Shown here: piece by piece, positions 32,811-45,700 of the stretch
Layout: each line of letters opens with the position of its first letter
Numbering within the stretch: position 1 is the stretch's first letter
Assembly (NCBI GenBank): GCA_033439255.1
Contig: CM065891.1
Span: 372,001 to 436,000, forward strand
Reading direction: 5' to 3'
Origin: Hericium rajendrae
Lineage: Eukaryota > Basidiomycota > Agaricomycetes > Russulales > Hericiaceae
DNA: 64,000 nt
The notes under the pieces: generated by a model
The model's input: the letters and a program-made list of their open reading frames with translations, nothing else
What the model was told of the DNA's origin: nothing
Databases searched by the model: none
Program-made: the position numbers and the translations under genes

Positions 32811-34798
32811 CTCGAGTCTGATAGCTATAGCACTGTGTAGAGTACAATGTAATGGTATATACAATATAGTTGATAAATTGCTTGGATATAACGATAAGAT
32901 CGATGTGGATCGGAATATTACAATCTACCCCGCGTACACGCTGTTGCAGCCGAGTCCTGCATAGTTCGATGTGGATCGACACGGATTTATGATTTGTGTC
33001 AAGTGCAACAGAAGTCGTCGATCTACGTCATGTATAGTGCCATTTTTCGAACCAGGTCGATCCTTAACCGAAGGATCGACTCAAATCGTTGTAAATCGCC
33101 TTGGAACTAGGCGATTTTCACCGGGGGTCATGGACCACGGCTCCTGTAAACAATGAGTCAGATCATCTTACTCATCTTCTTGGTCATTGTCTATCAGTCT
33201 AGGCGCATCTTCATCTTCTCGTTCTCCTCAACTGACGCGCCGGGAAGCCGCCAGGCCCGGCGCTATTCGAGTAGTCTGAGATGCCCGAATAGATAAGTAA
33301 GATAGGCGCTAAGACGCGCGAAGGTGTGAACGGCGCATGCCCAGCCTTGATGAGAGCGCAAATAATCCTGGACGGGTCGATGTACTCTAGGTCATGGTGT
33401 TCATCGATGATAATGCCCTCTCGACTGATATCAATGAGAAGCAAGTGTTCGACGTCAGCCAAGATCCTCATCAGAGCAAATTGAACACTCTCAATCGTAA
33501 GGTGCAGTCACACTTTTTGCACATGATTTCTGAGATTCCAGGGACCACTGGCATCATGTCACGAAAGCACGCTTAGACTCTTTACTCGGTTGGACACGTA
33601 TCTTTATCGGATGTAAGTCTCCGAAAGCCTCTCAGTTTGCTCCGCATTAACCTGGGACCTTGACACTTAGTCACTCCGAGATCGGTGCTATATTCCCGAG
33701 ATATCCCAATCACGCTGTATCACCCTTGGCATCGTGAAAGATAGATCCCGCAAGGTCAATCGCTCAATGATCATGAGTTCTAGTGCATGCTGCACGAAAA
33801 ACTGCAGTGTATCTCTCGTTGTGAATCACCATGAATCATTTACGTTGATGATCATAGTCAGCAGGAGCCTCAAGTATTTAAACAATCAATCACTCTTGTT
33901 CATGCACTGGCATAGATGCCACCTCTAACCCAACGCGTCCTAATAATCTGTGAGTTGCCACATTTCTGCTGATTTCAATGCACTGGCATTCCGAAATCTC
34001 GTGCTCTTCGCGCGCGCGCGTCGCTCAGCATGCAGCGCGCGTGTACCACATGCGTGCGCGCGCGTGTGCGGGCGGTTTATGCATGCCGCAGCGCCCGCAG
34101 CGCATGCGCTCGCTCGCTGCGAGCGTGAACAGCGCATCGCCCGGTCCTCTGATGCGCATGTGCACACGGCGCGCAACTAGTTAATGCTCCACTCATGCTG
34201 AAATGTTTTCAATGCCGATCTCGTCCATCAATTCATATACAAATTCTATGTTCAGCTAATGATCCTAATTTGCCTATAAGATATTCATTGTACAGTATAT
34301 CCCAAATGGAAGAGATATGAGAGCAGACTTTCAGTAGGATTGTTTGTGTTCAATTATGGCAAGGCAACAAACCGGTGAGTTTTTGTTAACCTTCATCTGA
34401 AAATGTAACATGGTCTTAATGATACACAGATGCCAGGGATGGAAGTCTGTCAAGGTCGATACTTGCGTAACTTTATTTTTACCATGTTTGCGTCAAGTGG
34501 TACAAGCTAACATGGACCGCTCTAGGCCTGGAGGTAAGCTTTAATGTGAAGTCCACATTGACATACAGAGCTGACAGGTGGAGAACTTCCATGACGCCAC
34601 TAATGTAATTGTTTCAAACACGACCTGTGATTACTCTCATTGCACCGGTCAAATTAGCTTTACGTTCCCATCATCATACCGAGGTGACGTTACATCCTCC
34701 AACTATTTAATCCATGCTCATGACTAATTGTATTGTATACTCCTACGCTTTTCTCCCTCCATCCCTCCTCTCTTACTGCCCCTCAACCCACAAAACCA
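32811..34798. other. Gene-free stretch with a CG/GC dinucleotide-rich island
   Basis: About 2 kb with no supported gene. At 34008-34160 a GC-rich, alternating CG/GC and CA/TG stretch gives open frames in several phases and is low complexity. Several short blocks at 34355-34560 have GT...AG spacing but do not assemble into a convincing protein. Confidence 0.4.
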
Positions 34799-35194
34799 AT
34801 GAACACTTTTGCGGTAAATTTTTTCCTTTTTCAATTAGTTCTTCAGTGCTAAAAATGAGGATATTGCGAACACATGTTCATTTTTTTTTAGAATGGAGCC
34901 AGAGTCTTCTTCTGGGACGGCAATGGCAAAACCACGTACGGTCGAGTTCTGTCAACATCCATCCAGGCAGACGTGCGCGGCATTCTATGTCTACATATGT
35001 TTACCACGTGTCTGAGTAGCTTCCTTTATAGCATACCCAGATCGTTGCAATACGTCTTGAAGGGACACTAACAATTGTACACCTTCCGTAAGCATCAGTT
35101 ATCAATGTCAGATTGCCGTCAGCTCATTGATCGTTTGTAACTTCTTAGGGCAGACCTCATCAATGCCGATCACGGACATCAACATGATGTTTAG
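34799..35194 (+). CDS. Small four-exon gene, 65-residue protein
   Basis: Exons 34799-34813, 34892-34972, 35032-35087 and 35149-35194, joined by three GT-AG introns of 78, 59 and 61 nt, give an uninterrupted 65-residue protein. The order is MNTFA, then NGARVFFWDGNGKTTYGRVL, then HTQIVAIRLEGTLTIVHLP, then a His/Asp-rich tail (HGHQHDV). The pattern of two short beta-rich halves (VFFWD.NG...YG.V and QIVAI.L.G.LT..LP) resembles small basidiomycete proteins I have seen only as hypotheticals. It suggests a compact beta fold such as a small Tudor/SH3-like barrel, which is inference. No exon is long enough to form a noticeable ORF. All junction phases fit, which is the main support. Confidence 0.55.
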
Positions 35195-35473
35195 TGGAGA
35201 AACGAAGTGCCAAGTGCAGTGCACAGAAGTTTGGAAGGACAATGCTGGTGTGGACGGAGATGCAAAATAGGAAACTGCAAGCGCGGTTAGAGTATGCGAA
35301 GCTTCACTGATAAATGTCTAAATTGATCTTATATGAGGAGCCGAAGATCGCAACGCCCGAGTGATTCTGACTCATTTTAAAATGAGTTCTTCTAGTACAT
35401 TTTGACACCGATTAGATATCTGAATTGATATATTTATGGCGGAGCATAGAATTAAGCGAAAAGCTTTATAGTG

Positions 35474-36241
35474 ATGAAGAGAGCGGGCGTTTACCGTAAC
35501 AAATCCTACAGTCTTTCTCTCATGGACTCGATTGCACCAGACGATATTTCTTCTCCCTTGCCTCTCGACCTCCCGGATATTCCAAACTACTCCACTGCCC
35601 ATCTTCACCTTGAGCCTGACGCATATTATAAATCACTGGCAGAATCTCGCTTCAATCTAGTTCCCCAGGTTCCCCAAGTCCCTGATGCGAATGGAAAGCT
35701 TGGCGACGACTGTATCTCGCCAGGCTTCGTGGAGCTGATTGAAGTCATCCCGAATTCGAAGCCAGAGTGGGTCATGGTCGAGCCAAGCACTGTGTTCTTG
35801 AGTCTGGGAGGTGCTGTATACTGGACCTACAAGGACCGGCAGTACTTTGTCGAGATCCAGGAGGAGACATGGTTTGCAAAGGGGTATGTGAGGTTCATGA
35901 TAGCAGGAATACCAGACAGGAGAGGCCACACATACGAGACATTCCTATGGTGCCCGGTCGTTTGGGCATACATCCGCACATTCCCTCAACCATCGCTCGG
36001 ATTCCTACAATTCGGTGGTGGATATCCGCAGTCAACGGCACCATCTGGATCAGCAAACTCGACGCTAGCAATAGAACGTTTAGAGGGGCTGGGGGAGAGA
36101 AAGGGTAGCTTCCTCACAATGAGTGAAGAAGATTCTGCTGCACCCCCCACCGGCACTAACGGTGCGGGCGACGCGGCTAGAAGCCACAGCCCAGTGAGGT
36201 CCCTCTTAAGGGCCCTCGTGAGTCGTTGGCACAACCTTTAG
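35474..36241 (+). CDS. Hypothetical protein, single exon
   Basis: An intact 255-residue frame from the ATG at 35474 (a second ATG, MDSIAPDD, is 16 codons later). The composition is natural and not repeat-like: PDIPNYSTAHLHLEPDAYYK, then FVELIEVIPNSKPEWVMVEP, YWTYKDRQYFVEIQEETWFA, then PDRRGHTYETFLWCPVVWAY. The last 60 residues are Ser/Gly/Ala-rich and end in a basic amphipathic segment (SLLRALVSRWHNL). No signal peptide, transmembrane helix or known motif. It sits between mobile-element relics and may belong to one. Confidence 0.5.
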   Translation: MKRAGVYRNKSYSLSLMDSIAPDDISSPLPLDLPDIPNYSTAHLHLEPDAYYKSLAESRFNLVPQVPQVPDANGKLGDDCISPGFVELIEVIPNSKPEWVMVEPSTVFLSLGGAVYWTYKDRQYFVEIQEETWFAKGYVRFMIAGIPDRRGHTYETFLWCPVVWAYIRTFPQPSLGFLQFGGGYPQSTAPSGSANSTLAIERLEGLGERKGSFLTMSEEDSAAPPTGTNGAGDAARSHSPVRSLLRALVSRWHNL

Positions 36242-37032
36242 GGTGAGTCAAGGCGATACGTACCTTATAAACACTCGAGGCTGATGTTTATTCATCGATC
36301 ACCAGCTAGGTCTTCAGAGGGTGCTAATTTTCTGAATGCCATGTCAGGATGCGGGGACGCTGATTTAGGCAGTTAGGAAGAGGTATGTCGGTGATCCATG
36401 TGGCCAGTCAACCATGTAGACCAATTGACTGCACATCTCTAGGTTGGCAGCTCGTCAAGCGGCCCGGGAGAGGCGGTGCTGGCACCACAGCTGACTTATG
36501 TGGAGGAGCATTAGTATTTCGCGCGAGTTGCGATGATGACGCCATGTCGTTGAAGCATCGTTCGCCTGTCATTCGTTATTCAGTTTTGCTGGTTCAAATT
36601 TACAACATCTTTAGCCAATGAGTTTGTGCGAATAAGATATAATTCGATTGGACGATGCACCAGAGTAAAGGCGGCGGGACAAGCCAGTCAAGGCAGCACA
36701 TTAAAGGCGAGGTTTGAGAAGTTACATCGTGTTGCTGACCACTTTAAGAAAAAGAAGGCATGTCGTTCTTGATGTGGTGATGTCTGTTTTTGCCTGATGA
36801 CTGATTGTCCCGGGTGATTGACCTGACCTGACTCGATCTCTTTCAACGTCGGCTGAGCGTGAACGTTCGAATCCTGGGCCTGATGACTGAGTCCATCGAG
36901 AGTGAATTCGAATCAATGACCTCCATCTATCGCACCCGGGCATCTCCCACCGTAACGGCATAATTGAGCTATTCCGGACATGCCCGCTAATCAGGTTACC
37001 ATATGGATGATGGAGCTCCGTGGAGCGCAGCG
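36242..37032. other. Left flank of the Helitron region, no gene seen
   Basis: About 800 bases without a supported frame. It may include the 5' end of the Helitron. I could not fix a 5'-TC terminus by eye. Confidence 0.4.
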
Positions 37033-37128
37033 TGAGGAAAGAAGAGAAGACAGAAGTGAGGAAAGAAGAGAAGACGGAGGTGAGGAAAGAAGAGAAGACG
37101 GAGGTGAGGAAAGAAGAGAAGACGGAAA
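37033..37128 (+). repeat. 24-bp minisatellite, four units
   Basis: Four consecutive 24-base units, consensus TGAGGAAAGAAGAGAAGACG + GAGG, at 37033, 37057, 37081 and 37105. Units 2 and 3 are identical, the outer two differ at one to two positions. Purine-only on the plus strand apart from T and C at fixed places. Confidence 0.95.
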
Positions 37129-37300
37129 ATTTCCCTGCCTTCTCATGATGCGTCATTCATATATATAGAGGAATATCCATGGTGGGGTATGCCCCATCGT
37201 GTTGGATGCATTCGCCCTTCGTGCCTGTTCCATCAACTATTCTAGACGTGCCTGCAGCATTATATCACTTACTTTCTGTGTTGGTCGGTTAGTTTTGCGG

Positions 37301-37440
37301 CTGAGAGGCAGATTTCCGGACCGAGAGGCAGATTTTCCGACCGAGAGGCAGATTTTCCGACCGAGAGGCAGATTTTCCGACCGAGAGGCAGATTTTCCGA
37401 CCGAGAGGCAGATTTTCCGATCGAGAGACAGATTTCCAGC
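37301..37440 (+). repeat. 20-bp minisatellite, seven units
   Basis: Seven 20-base units. Units 2-6 (37321-37420) are identical copies of CCGAGAGGCAGATTTTCCGA. The first and last units are degenerate. The array ends 35 bases before the first ATG of the Helitron reading frame, so it lies in its 5' leader. Confidence 0.97.
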
Positions 37441-37475
37441 CGAGCATACCAATTTCACCGTCGTAATGCTTAACC

Positions 37476-40400
37476 ATGTTTCTCATAAAGCAGCCTTGTA
37501 CATATCCTCGTGTGGTAGACAATGATCATCATCCTCCGTCAGATGGTCAGCATGATTGGATGGACTACCTTGAGTACTACTCACCTCTCTATTACCCCGA
37601 GTTACATCCACAAATTTTCGGCGATGGTGCCAAATTATGTACGTGGTTCACTGAGATGGTAAAGGAGGCAAGTCCCGGCGAATGGAATGTATGGGCTGAG
37701 AATCAGCAGTTCATTGTGATTCCGAGACAAAGACAGTGCAGACCTTTTGCAGTTGATTTTGCCGCAGTTTCGGATGCGACGTTTCGACCAGAAAGGATCC
37801 TTGGCGATTTGAAGAAGCCGATCGCGACACATAGTAGTAGGGATGGTAAAAATCCACTTTGGTTCAGGTCCTCGGAGGAGCACTTTGTGAATTCGTTGAT
37901 GGCGCTAAGCTACGAAAAATTGGAACAATGCCTAAAGCGCATTCAGCAAGCACGAAACCAGAAAATGGGGAAGCGTGACTGTTGTGCAATGATTGCTGCT
38001 CATGCGCAACGGTTGATAACAGATTTTTCTGGTACTGACACATATATTTTCCGCACTATGGCCTATATGATGGGAATGAAGGATGCAGAAAGATGTTCAC
38101 GGGACAGTGTTATCTGCTTTTACTTCTGCTTTATGGTTGGACCGGAGATATGTGATAGATTGCGCACATCGGGATGTCATGATCACCCAGAAAAGGGTGT
38201 ATGCAGTGGGACACCAAGTATATTCGATGACGATGTGGGAGAGGCCGTGCAAACAAGGTTGTTGAAGACGGGTCTCGCTATCAACACATTGCGAACGGCT
38301 CTTACCAGGATTGATCCGATGAACGAGCTTTGTAATGCACCGAAAGCCGATGTAGGTTGCCTTGCACAAGCCATTGTAGCCAATTTCAGAGTTAGAATTG
38401 CATGATTGCAGAGTTCACCGATCTCTCACCTGCTTGAGGATGTTCTATGCTGTAATCCACAGTTTATAGATGACGAGATGAGGATTTTCAGCGATGAGGA
38501 TTGCATAGCTGCGATCTTGAAATGCGAATATGGTGATAAAGTTTCAGCCATCATGCTGAACGCGAGAACCAACATTGAGAAGTTACGAGCGAAGGATCGT
38601 GAGCGGCAACGGAGAGCAACTCGCAAAATTGCTGATGCGAGAAATGCCAAGGCCCTTGAAGAGGAGGATCACCTGCGATCAAAGATAGACAACTGGCCTC
38701 AAGTAGTGGATCCAGAAATCGTGTTTCGGCGACTGAACGACTACATGGAGAGGTCAAACTGGAAAGAGCCTCCTACGTGCTGTGTATGTTCTAGAGCAAA
38801 AGTAGGAATGAGGTATTCGTCAATCAAAAGCACGGATAAAGAGTTTCCGAACCAGATCTGGGATCCGCTGGAGGTTCGGGACCCTCAAGTTCGAGTCGCT
38901 ATGTCACTCTGTGGAGATGTGACACGAATGGTGACGGATATGGCCAAAGGTGATGAAAAAGATATTTTGCTCGATAAAAAAGGAGTGAACATCATATCCT
39001 CTGATGACAAGAAAGATGCATGTGAGTATGAGTACCTTATGTGTGCGGACTGCAAAAGAGAGCTCTCACGGGGGAAACTGCCAAAATTCGCTTTAGCCAA
39101 TGGACTGTATCGTGGTCGCTTACCAGACGAATTTGCAGATTTGACGTGGATTGAAGAGATGGTATGCTGCATATATCGTACTACCGCCATGGTGACTCGT
39201 TTGTATAGAGGTAGCAGTGATCGCGATCCGCGCGTAATGTATGGCAGCACATGCGCACATGAAATGAACACTGTTGATACTGCAGAGAAGCTTCCGCTCG
39301 CGCCGGCTGACGTGAACAACATGCTGTCCGTGGTCTTCGTGGGTCCTGGCACGGTAGAGACTGATAGTCTGAGGAACATTTTCTATATTCATAAGCAAAA
39401 AACGATGAATTTCCTGAGATGGTTGAAGCGCAACAATCGGTTATATAAGGACGTGCTGGTCGATGAGGCTGTTTTTGATTTGTATCCTGAAGACGGTGCG
39501 CTACCAGGTGTAGATGGACGAGTGATTTATACAAACATGTCTGCAGAGGAGGCAGACGATGTTTTCAAGCAGGAAACAGCTGGCGTTAGTGAGCATCCAT
39601 CAGAGCTAATGTTTGAGGATAAAAGCGGGGGACCGACCGTTGAGCAGACTCCTCCAGTGTACTTGGAACGCTGTGGGGTAGCGGATCCGGAGAATGTTGA
39701 TGTGTCTGGGCGCACAATGCTAGCGGCAGGTTTGAGAAACTTACTACCAAGAAAGGAATCAGAGGATGTAGGCATGATTATAGCGCGAGGTAGTCGAGCG
39801 ATAAATGAATGGAATAACCCCGATTTGTACCATGGAATGTATCCGACTCTGTATCCCTTCGGCCTTGGTGGCTTTGAAGATACAAGACGAGATGTCAAAA
39901 TCAGCTTTGGAACACAAGCTGAATATTACCTAGATTTATCTGATAGAAGCTTTCGCTATCATTACTCATTTATGTTTGTTGTGCTAAATATCATTCAGCG
40001 TAGAAAAGGCCAATTGCATACAAGCTTCATGGTAAAGAAGTCTCATTTCCGTTCGGTTATGAACGAATTGCGCGGATTGAACAGAACATCAATTGAAGAA
40101 TTTGCGAGTCTGCTCGAGAAGGAACGTACTTTGCCGTCATCATTTAATGCAGAGCAAAAAGTTCTGTGGTCATTGATGAAGGAATTTAATGCAATATCTG
40201 CCAAAGTACCGGGCTCTGAAGCGTCGAAGGTGTCAGTAAGAGCTAATATAAGGAATTATATGGGTGAATTCGGCTTACCTGCACTATTCCTGACGGTGAA
40301 TTTTGCTCCACAACACAGCCCGATTTTTCAGGTCATGTTTGGAGACAAGGTTGTTGATTTATCCCGTCGGTTTCCACAAATCGTCCCAGGCCCGGAACGG

Positions 40401-43400
40401 GCGAAGCGCTTGGCGAAAGATCCCGTGGCAGCTGCTGACTTCTTTGATTTTTGTTTACAGTGCTTATTTGAGGGTCTATTTGGATGGGATATGAAAAAAC
40501 GACGCTCTACGCCAGACGGGGGCATTCTAGGACATCTGAAGGCGTACTTTGGAACTGCAGAATATAGCGAACGTGGGACATTACATGGTCATTTTCTGCT
40601 TTGGCTGCTGGGCGCGTTAAACCCTTCCGACTTGCATGCTCGACTGAAGGTCGATGAGGCATTCCGGATTCGATTCTTTGAGTTCTTTGAAGATATAATC
40701 AAACACGATGTACCCGAGGTAGATTTCTCTACCGCCAAGTTGGCTGAATTTGAGCCAAGAGTTGAGAGACCTCCCACGCCTCCGTGTCCCATCGGTCCGG
40801 GAGAGACACGCCCGGAAGAGGTCATGAATAAATGGGAAACTGTAATGGCAACTGAAGTACGTATGATCGGTGAAAAATTACAGAGACATACTTGTCAAAG
40901 GATCTGCCATAAATATGGAAATGAAGAGCGCTGTCGTTTCTTGTTCCCGCATGAGATCGTCGAGTCATCACGCTTTGATGCCGAGACAAACTCTGTTATC
41001 TTTGTGTGTAAGGATGCGACAATGAATTACTATAATCCATATATCCTGGTGTTTTCCCGGCACAATCATGATATAAAATGCATACTATCGGGAAAAGCAG
41101 CGAAGTCAGCAATGATTTATATCACAGATTACATCACGAAGATGGAGACTAAATTCACCCAAATGTTGTCTATGCTTTGTGGTGCAGTCCTCAAACTACC
41201 GGAAGGGTTGGATGTAACTACAAAGGACGGATCCAAGAAGTTGTTATATAAATGCTTGTCCCAGTTCAGTAAGAAACAAATCATCCAAGCACAACAAGCA
41301 GCACGATACCTACGAAATCGAGGGGATTCTATTGAATCGCATGAGAGGGTGCCTATGCTTTCTGGGTTGGTGTTCGAGTTTGCAAAACGGTGCTATGCGC
41401 AGATAGCCAAGAAAGATCCTGACGTGACCATGAAGGATGCCGATCATGCCTCTGATACAGACAATAGTGATGACGAAGAGGATGATAGCGCAGGCATCCA
41501 GATGAATCCTAAGCAGGGCTCCGATGTCGAAAAAGGCAGAAGAGACAAAGCAGAAGACGAGGATCAGACGGAGGAAGAAGAGCATATCCAAGTTCAACTG
41601 CGAGTGGATCGTGAAGGGAGGCTTATTGATGCCACTCAGATTGATGACTACCTTTATAGAGATGTGCGTCTTGAACATATCAATTTCTGTGATTTCATCA
41701 AATTCTATCAGGTCTCTAAGAAACAACAGCTCAGCAAAGAGGAACGTGCCAAATTAAAGAGATACAAGTTGGAATCCCCTCACCCTTGCGCTGACAGGCA
41801 GGAAATTGTTGAGCGATACGTTGGCGCAGAATCTGCGGGAGACTTCCCTCGCGTTGTGGTCCGTGTAACAGGCATGACTATCCCGCGATCCACAAAAGGA
41901 GAGATACATGCGTTATTCATGTTGGCGCATTTCAAACCTTTCAGTGCCAGATGTCCATTATTTGGGTCTAATGACTACGATATAGACGCACTGATGAAGT
42001 CATACCCTTTCTCCGAGAGAAGCCAACAGATCATGAGGAACTGGGAAGAAATCTACGAATGTGAAGATGAGCGCGATGCAGAACGGATGAAGCGACGTGA
42101 CAAGTTGATGAAGGAAGCTGGGAAGTTGGAGAAAAAAAAGAAGCAACGGGATGAAAACGATGAGAACATACCGGAGATTGGCAAGGCGGCCTCAGGGAAT
42201 GATGAAAATTTTAAGATCCGGATGTAAAGGATATGTTGGACAAATTAACAGACGCGAGATTTCTTGATCCTGCGGTGTTTCTGGATCGTGGAGCAGTTTA
42301 TCGTCCGCCAAAAGTCCCGATTTCCTCCCAAGGATTGTCCGCAGTGGATCCGAGGCAAGCACGTGACTGGGAGAAGGAAATTAAGATCCAAGAAGCTGCG
42401 ATACAGTCCGCAAGGTTGAATCTGCTTGATCCGGGAGCACAAAACATTAGGATGGAACCAGAATCTGTAGGAAGCACTGATGTTAATCAACCAGTGAAGA
42501 TAAGGGATAGAACGCCAGACTTTTCTGGTTATGTACCACCTGTACCACCTACATTGATTAATAACGGGGGACTGGACGTTCCATTAAGTACAGCAGATGA
42601 AGTTATACGGACTGTTGCGGAAAAACATACATTGAATAAAAAGCAGTTTTATGCATTTGAAATTATTGCACGAGCATGGATCAAAGTTCACGAGCGACGC
42701 ATTTCAGGAGAGGCAGTCGATGAAAGCAAAGATAATGATGACATACTTCGATTATTAATGACTGGTCCCGGTGGGACTGGAAAGACTCATTCTGTGATGG
42801 CAGTGAGGGAGGTCATGGAGTATTACGGTAGTGCGCACAGACTTAGGCTAACTGCTATGACGGGCTCCGCGGCTGCTCTGATAGGTGGAACGACTTGCCA
42901 TAAGGGTCTAGGTATCCGTGTTAGACAAAAAGTCAACCAGGAAGGAAAATCACGAACCGGATTGGATGAAAAGTACGAAATCGATCTGCCCCCAAATGCT
43001 CGCGCGGCGTTGAGAGCTAATTGGAAGGATGTAGACATCATGCTAATAGATGAGGTCTCACTCGTTAGTCTGCAGATATTGTCAGACATTGATCATGCTT
43101 TGAGATATGCAAAAGAGAAGCCAAATACCTGGTTCGGAGGCATGATAGTAGTCTTCTCTGGGGACATGATGCAATTCCCACCCGTTTGCGCTACAGCTTT
43201 GTGCCACATCGCGGGGTGCTAGGTCGAAATTGAATGGGAACCAGCTAAAGGTAAGCCTGGGGAGGCTCGCATGGAAGACGGTGAACAAAGTGATTGAATT
43301 TGATGAGCAATTCAGGATGAAGGATGATCCCGCCTATGCGGCTGCGGTAGGCCGCTTGCGTCTTCATGAATGCGTCCAGGCCGACGTAGATCTTTTCAAT

Positions 43401-45431
43401 TCACGAGTTATTCGATCAAGGCGAAAACCGAATGGAATCCTGTTGAGCGGGGAGGAGAATGCAAACGTGGTGACGATTGTTGACACGAACAAAGTCCGAG
43501 AAAAGATCAATTTGCGGAAGGCACAGAGTAACTCTATACCAGATACTGCACCAGAATTGGTATTGTGCGCAGCCCTAGATTTCATCAACGGTAAGCTAGT
43601 GCCGGTGAACGATTCCCGCAATTTTAGAAGGGAAGCGTTAGCTTTACAGACTGCTGCACTCACAAAAGAAGGAGCTCTACCTGGATATATACCATTGTAT
43701 ATCGGAATGCCGGTCATTCTGCGCAGAAAGCATGTATCCGTCGACCTGAAAATTGCCAATGGTTGCCAAGGCACGGTGAGACATATAGAGATGGGAGTCG
43801 ATGAAACTGGCTTCAATTATGCGAAACTGGCGCTGGTTCACTTTCCTGGAAGTAAAGTCAAACTTACAGGTCTAGATCCAGAAGTATGTATAATCACCCC
43901 GGATTCCTGGTCATTCAGCACAACCCTTGAACTTGAGAAGGGAAATCCCAAGCGTTATACGATCAACCGAAAGCAACTCCCTATCCAGCCTGCCTTCGCT
44001 GTTACTGGGCAATCAGCACAAGGGAAGACGTTGCCAAAAGTGATAGCTGACCTATCCAAGGGCGGTGCGGCTGCTTATGTGGCTGCTTCAAGGCCAAGGC
44101 GACGAGAGGACATCTATTTGATACAAGAAGTCCAGCTTCAGCAATTGAATAAACGCATGAGTGCAGATATGATGCTAGAACTAGCCAGATTTCGCGCTTT
44201 GGAACATAATACCTTGAGACGCCACGGATATTGTAAGGGCGATTTCGTTGATGTTCCGGACCCGGAAGAGCGCTACATGAACACTTTATCTCAAGCAGAG
44301 AGGCAACCGAAATTCGAAATCACATGGACGGATGATCAGCCATCGAATAAGAGGAAGCGAAAGCTGGAAGAGGACGATGCCGTATCGTCAGTAAAGACAG
44401 CAAAGCGGCGGAAAGACAAAACACAAACAGGACAGGAAGGCGCTTCCGCGGATGAATACCTCCCCGGATGCCAATGGTCGAGTCAGGACTATTCCTGTGC
44501 ATACGACTCAGTATTTATGAGCATGTATATGATGTACAGATCAGCCAGGTTGCAATGGCAGCGCGGATGGACAGATGGCAACATCATCGCGACACGCCTG
44601 TCACAGTCGTTTAGTACTTTGGTAGGATTGGAGCAGATACGTCCTGTCCAGAGTGATGAATTGAATTGGCATCGGGATCAGCTGCGAGACCTTTTGAGTG
44701 AAATAAATCCTACAAGATATCGTCGAAGGGGTTTTGAATACGCGTCAGCTATGGACGTGATATACGACGCGTGGCGTTCAGATCATAAGGATCTGTGCTT
44801 GGTTCATGTGAATACGGCTGAGAATGTGTTCCCTGATGCTAGATTGTTCCTTGAGATATACGAAGATCCAAGAATGAGTATAGAAAAGCATTCGATTCAA
44901 TGTTGGGTAAACGCTTGCCTTAGCAACTGCTACGCCGCTCCTCCCAGTCTTCCAGAGTATCACACGGAGCAGTGTAACGATATTATCCTGACCTGTCATG
45001 GTTTGACACAGGCACCAGCATGGCTATACTTCGAGTGCGCGTGTCAATTGGGAGGAACTATCGAACCGACGCGTTTCCTGAGCATCCCGGTTTGCGATGA
45101 GAGGAGAACATACATTTTGAGTTCTATTATTTACTTCGGTGGCGCGCATTATACAGCAAGAATCTGTACTGATTCTGCGATTTATGCTTACGATGGTCAG
45201 AGAATGGGAGGCAAATGTGTGAAGCAATTTACTCACGATGCAGAAGAGTATGATGCTGAAATAAGGCATACACTTTTGACACTGGATGGTCGAAACGCTC
45301 AGATTTTCATTTATACACTGACTGAGAACGACCACTCATCTGGACTTCCTGCGGGAATGACGGGACCGGGCAGAGAAATGAGAGACATTCCACATTTGCG
45401 AGCGAGGATGTCTGCTCGAAGTGCCATATAG
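37476..45431 (+). pseudogene. Helitron Rep-Pif1 helicase polyprotein, nearly complete but interrupted
   Basis: Four consecutive open stretches (37476-38405, 38406-42227, 42233-43222, 43230-45431) form one protein of about 2,650 residues. Breaks are an in-frame TGA at 38403 (same frame continues), a frameshift just before the TAA at 42225, and a frameshift near 43200 before the TAG at 43220. Domains in order: DUF6570-like cysteine motifs (CCVCSRAK near 38782, CADCK near 39041); Helitron-like N region (FLTVNFAPQHSPIFQVMFG near 40290); Rep HUH motif ERGTLHGHF near 40575; two-tyrosine motif YITDYITK near 41118; Pif1 Walker A GPGGTGKT near 42765, Walker B MLIDEVS near 43040, and a late helicase motif AYVAASRPRRREDIYL near 44070. 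The last third adds a region with SSQDYSCAYDSVFM near 44470 resembling a cysteine-protease active site. No introns seen. Confidence 0.9.
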
Positions 45432-45700
45432 CCTTTCTTCAGTGGAGTGACATCCTTGATATATATGGCGTATTGTGCTACAGCCACGCAGCCTATGCCC
45501 GAATGTGAACCCAAACCTATACACGTAAGGGGTAACACGACCTCGTGATGATCGCGTTGTTGCATTGAAATATGAAGCAATGACGATTTTTGCTATACGT
45601 GAATAACAAATATGTAGGATAAGATGATACTGGTTCATATACATACAGCTTTGTCGTGATATCAAACATACATCTCCCTCTCGGTGATGCTGATCTGGCA
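45432..45700. other. Tail-to-tail spacer
   Basis: 269 bases between the Helitron polyprotein stop (plus) and the stop of the convergent gene (minus). A small inverted repeat (GCTGAT/ATCAGC) lies near 45688-45704, but no CTRR end follows it at the expected distance. Confidence 0.4.

Noticed and set aside
34330-34620. Additional small multi-exon gene starting MARQQT near 34358
   Set aside because: Candidate GT-AG pairs exist but no combination gives a continuous, natural-looking protein.
36840-36920. Possible tRNA because of GTTCGAATCC near 36866
   Set aside because: No A-box at the right distance and no acceptor-stem or anticodon-stem pairing could be drawn on either strand.
37237-37522. ORFs through the 20-bp minisatellite (minus strand, repeated ENLPLGRK)
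   Set aside because: A 20-base period shifts frame each unit and stays open only because the unit lacks stops. No gene structure.
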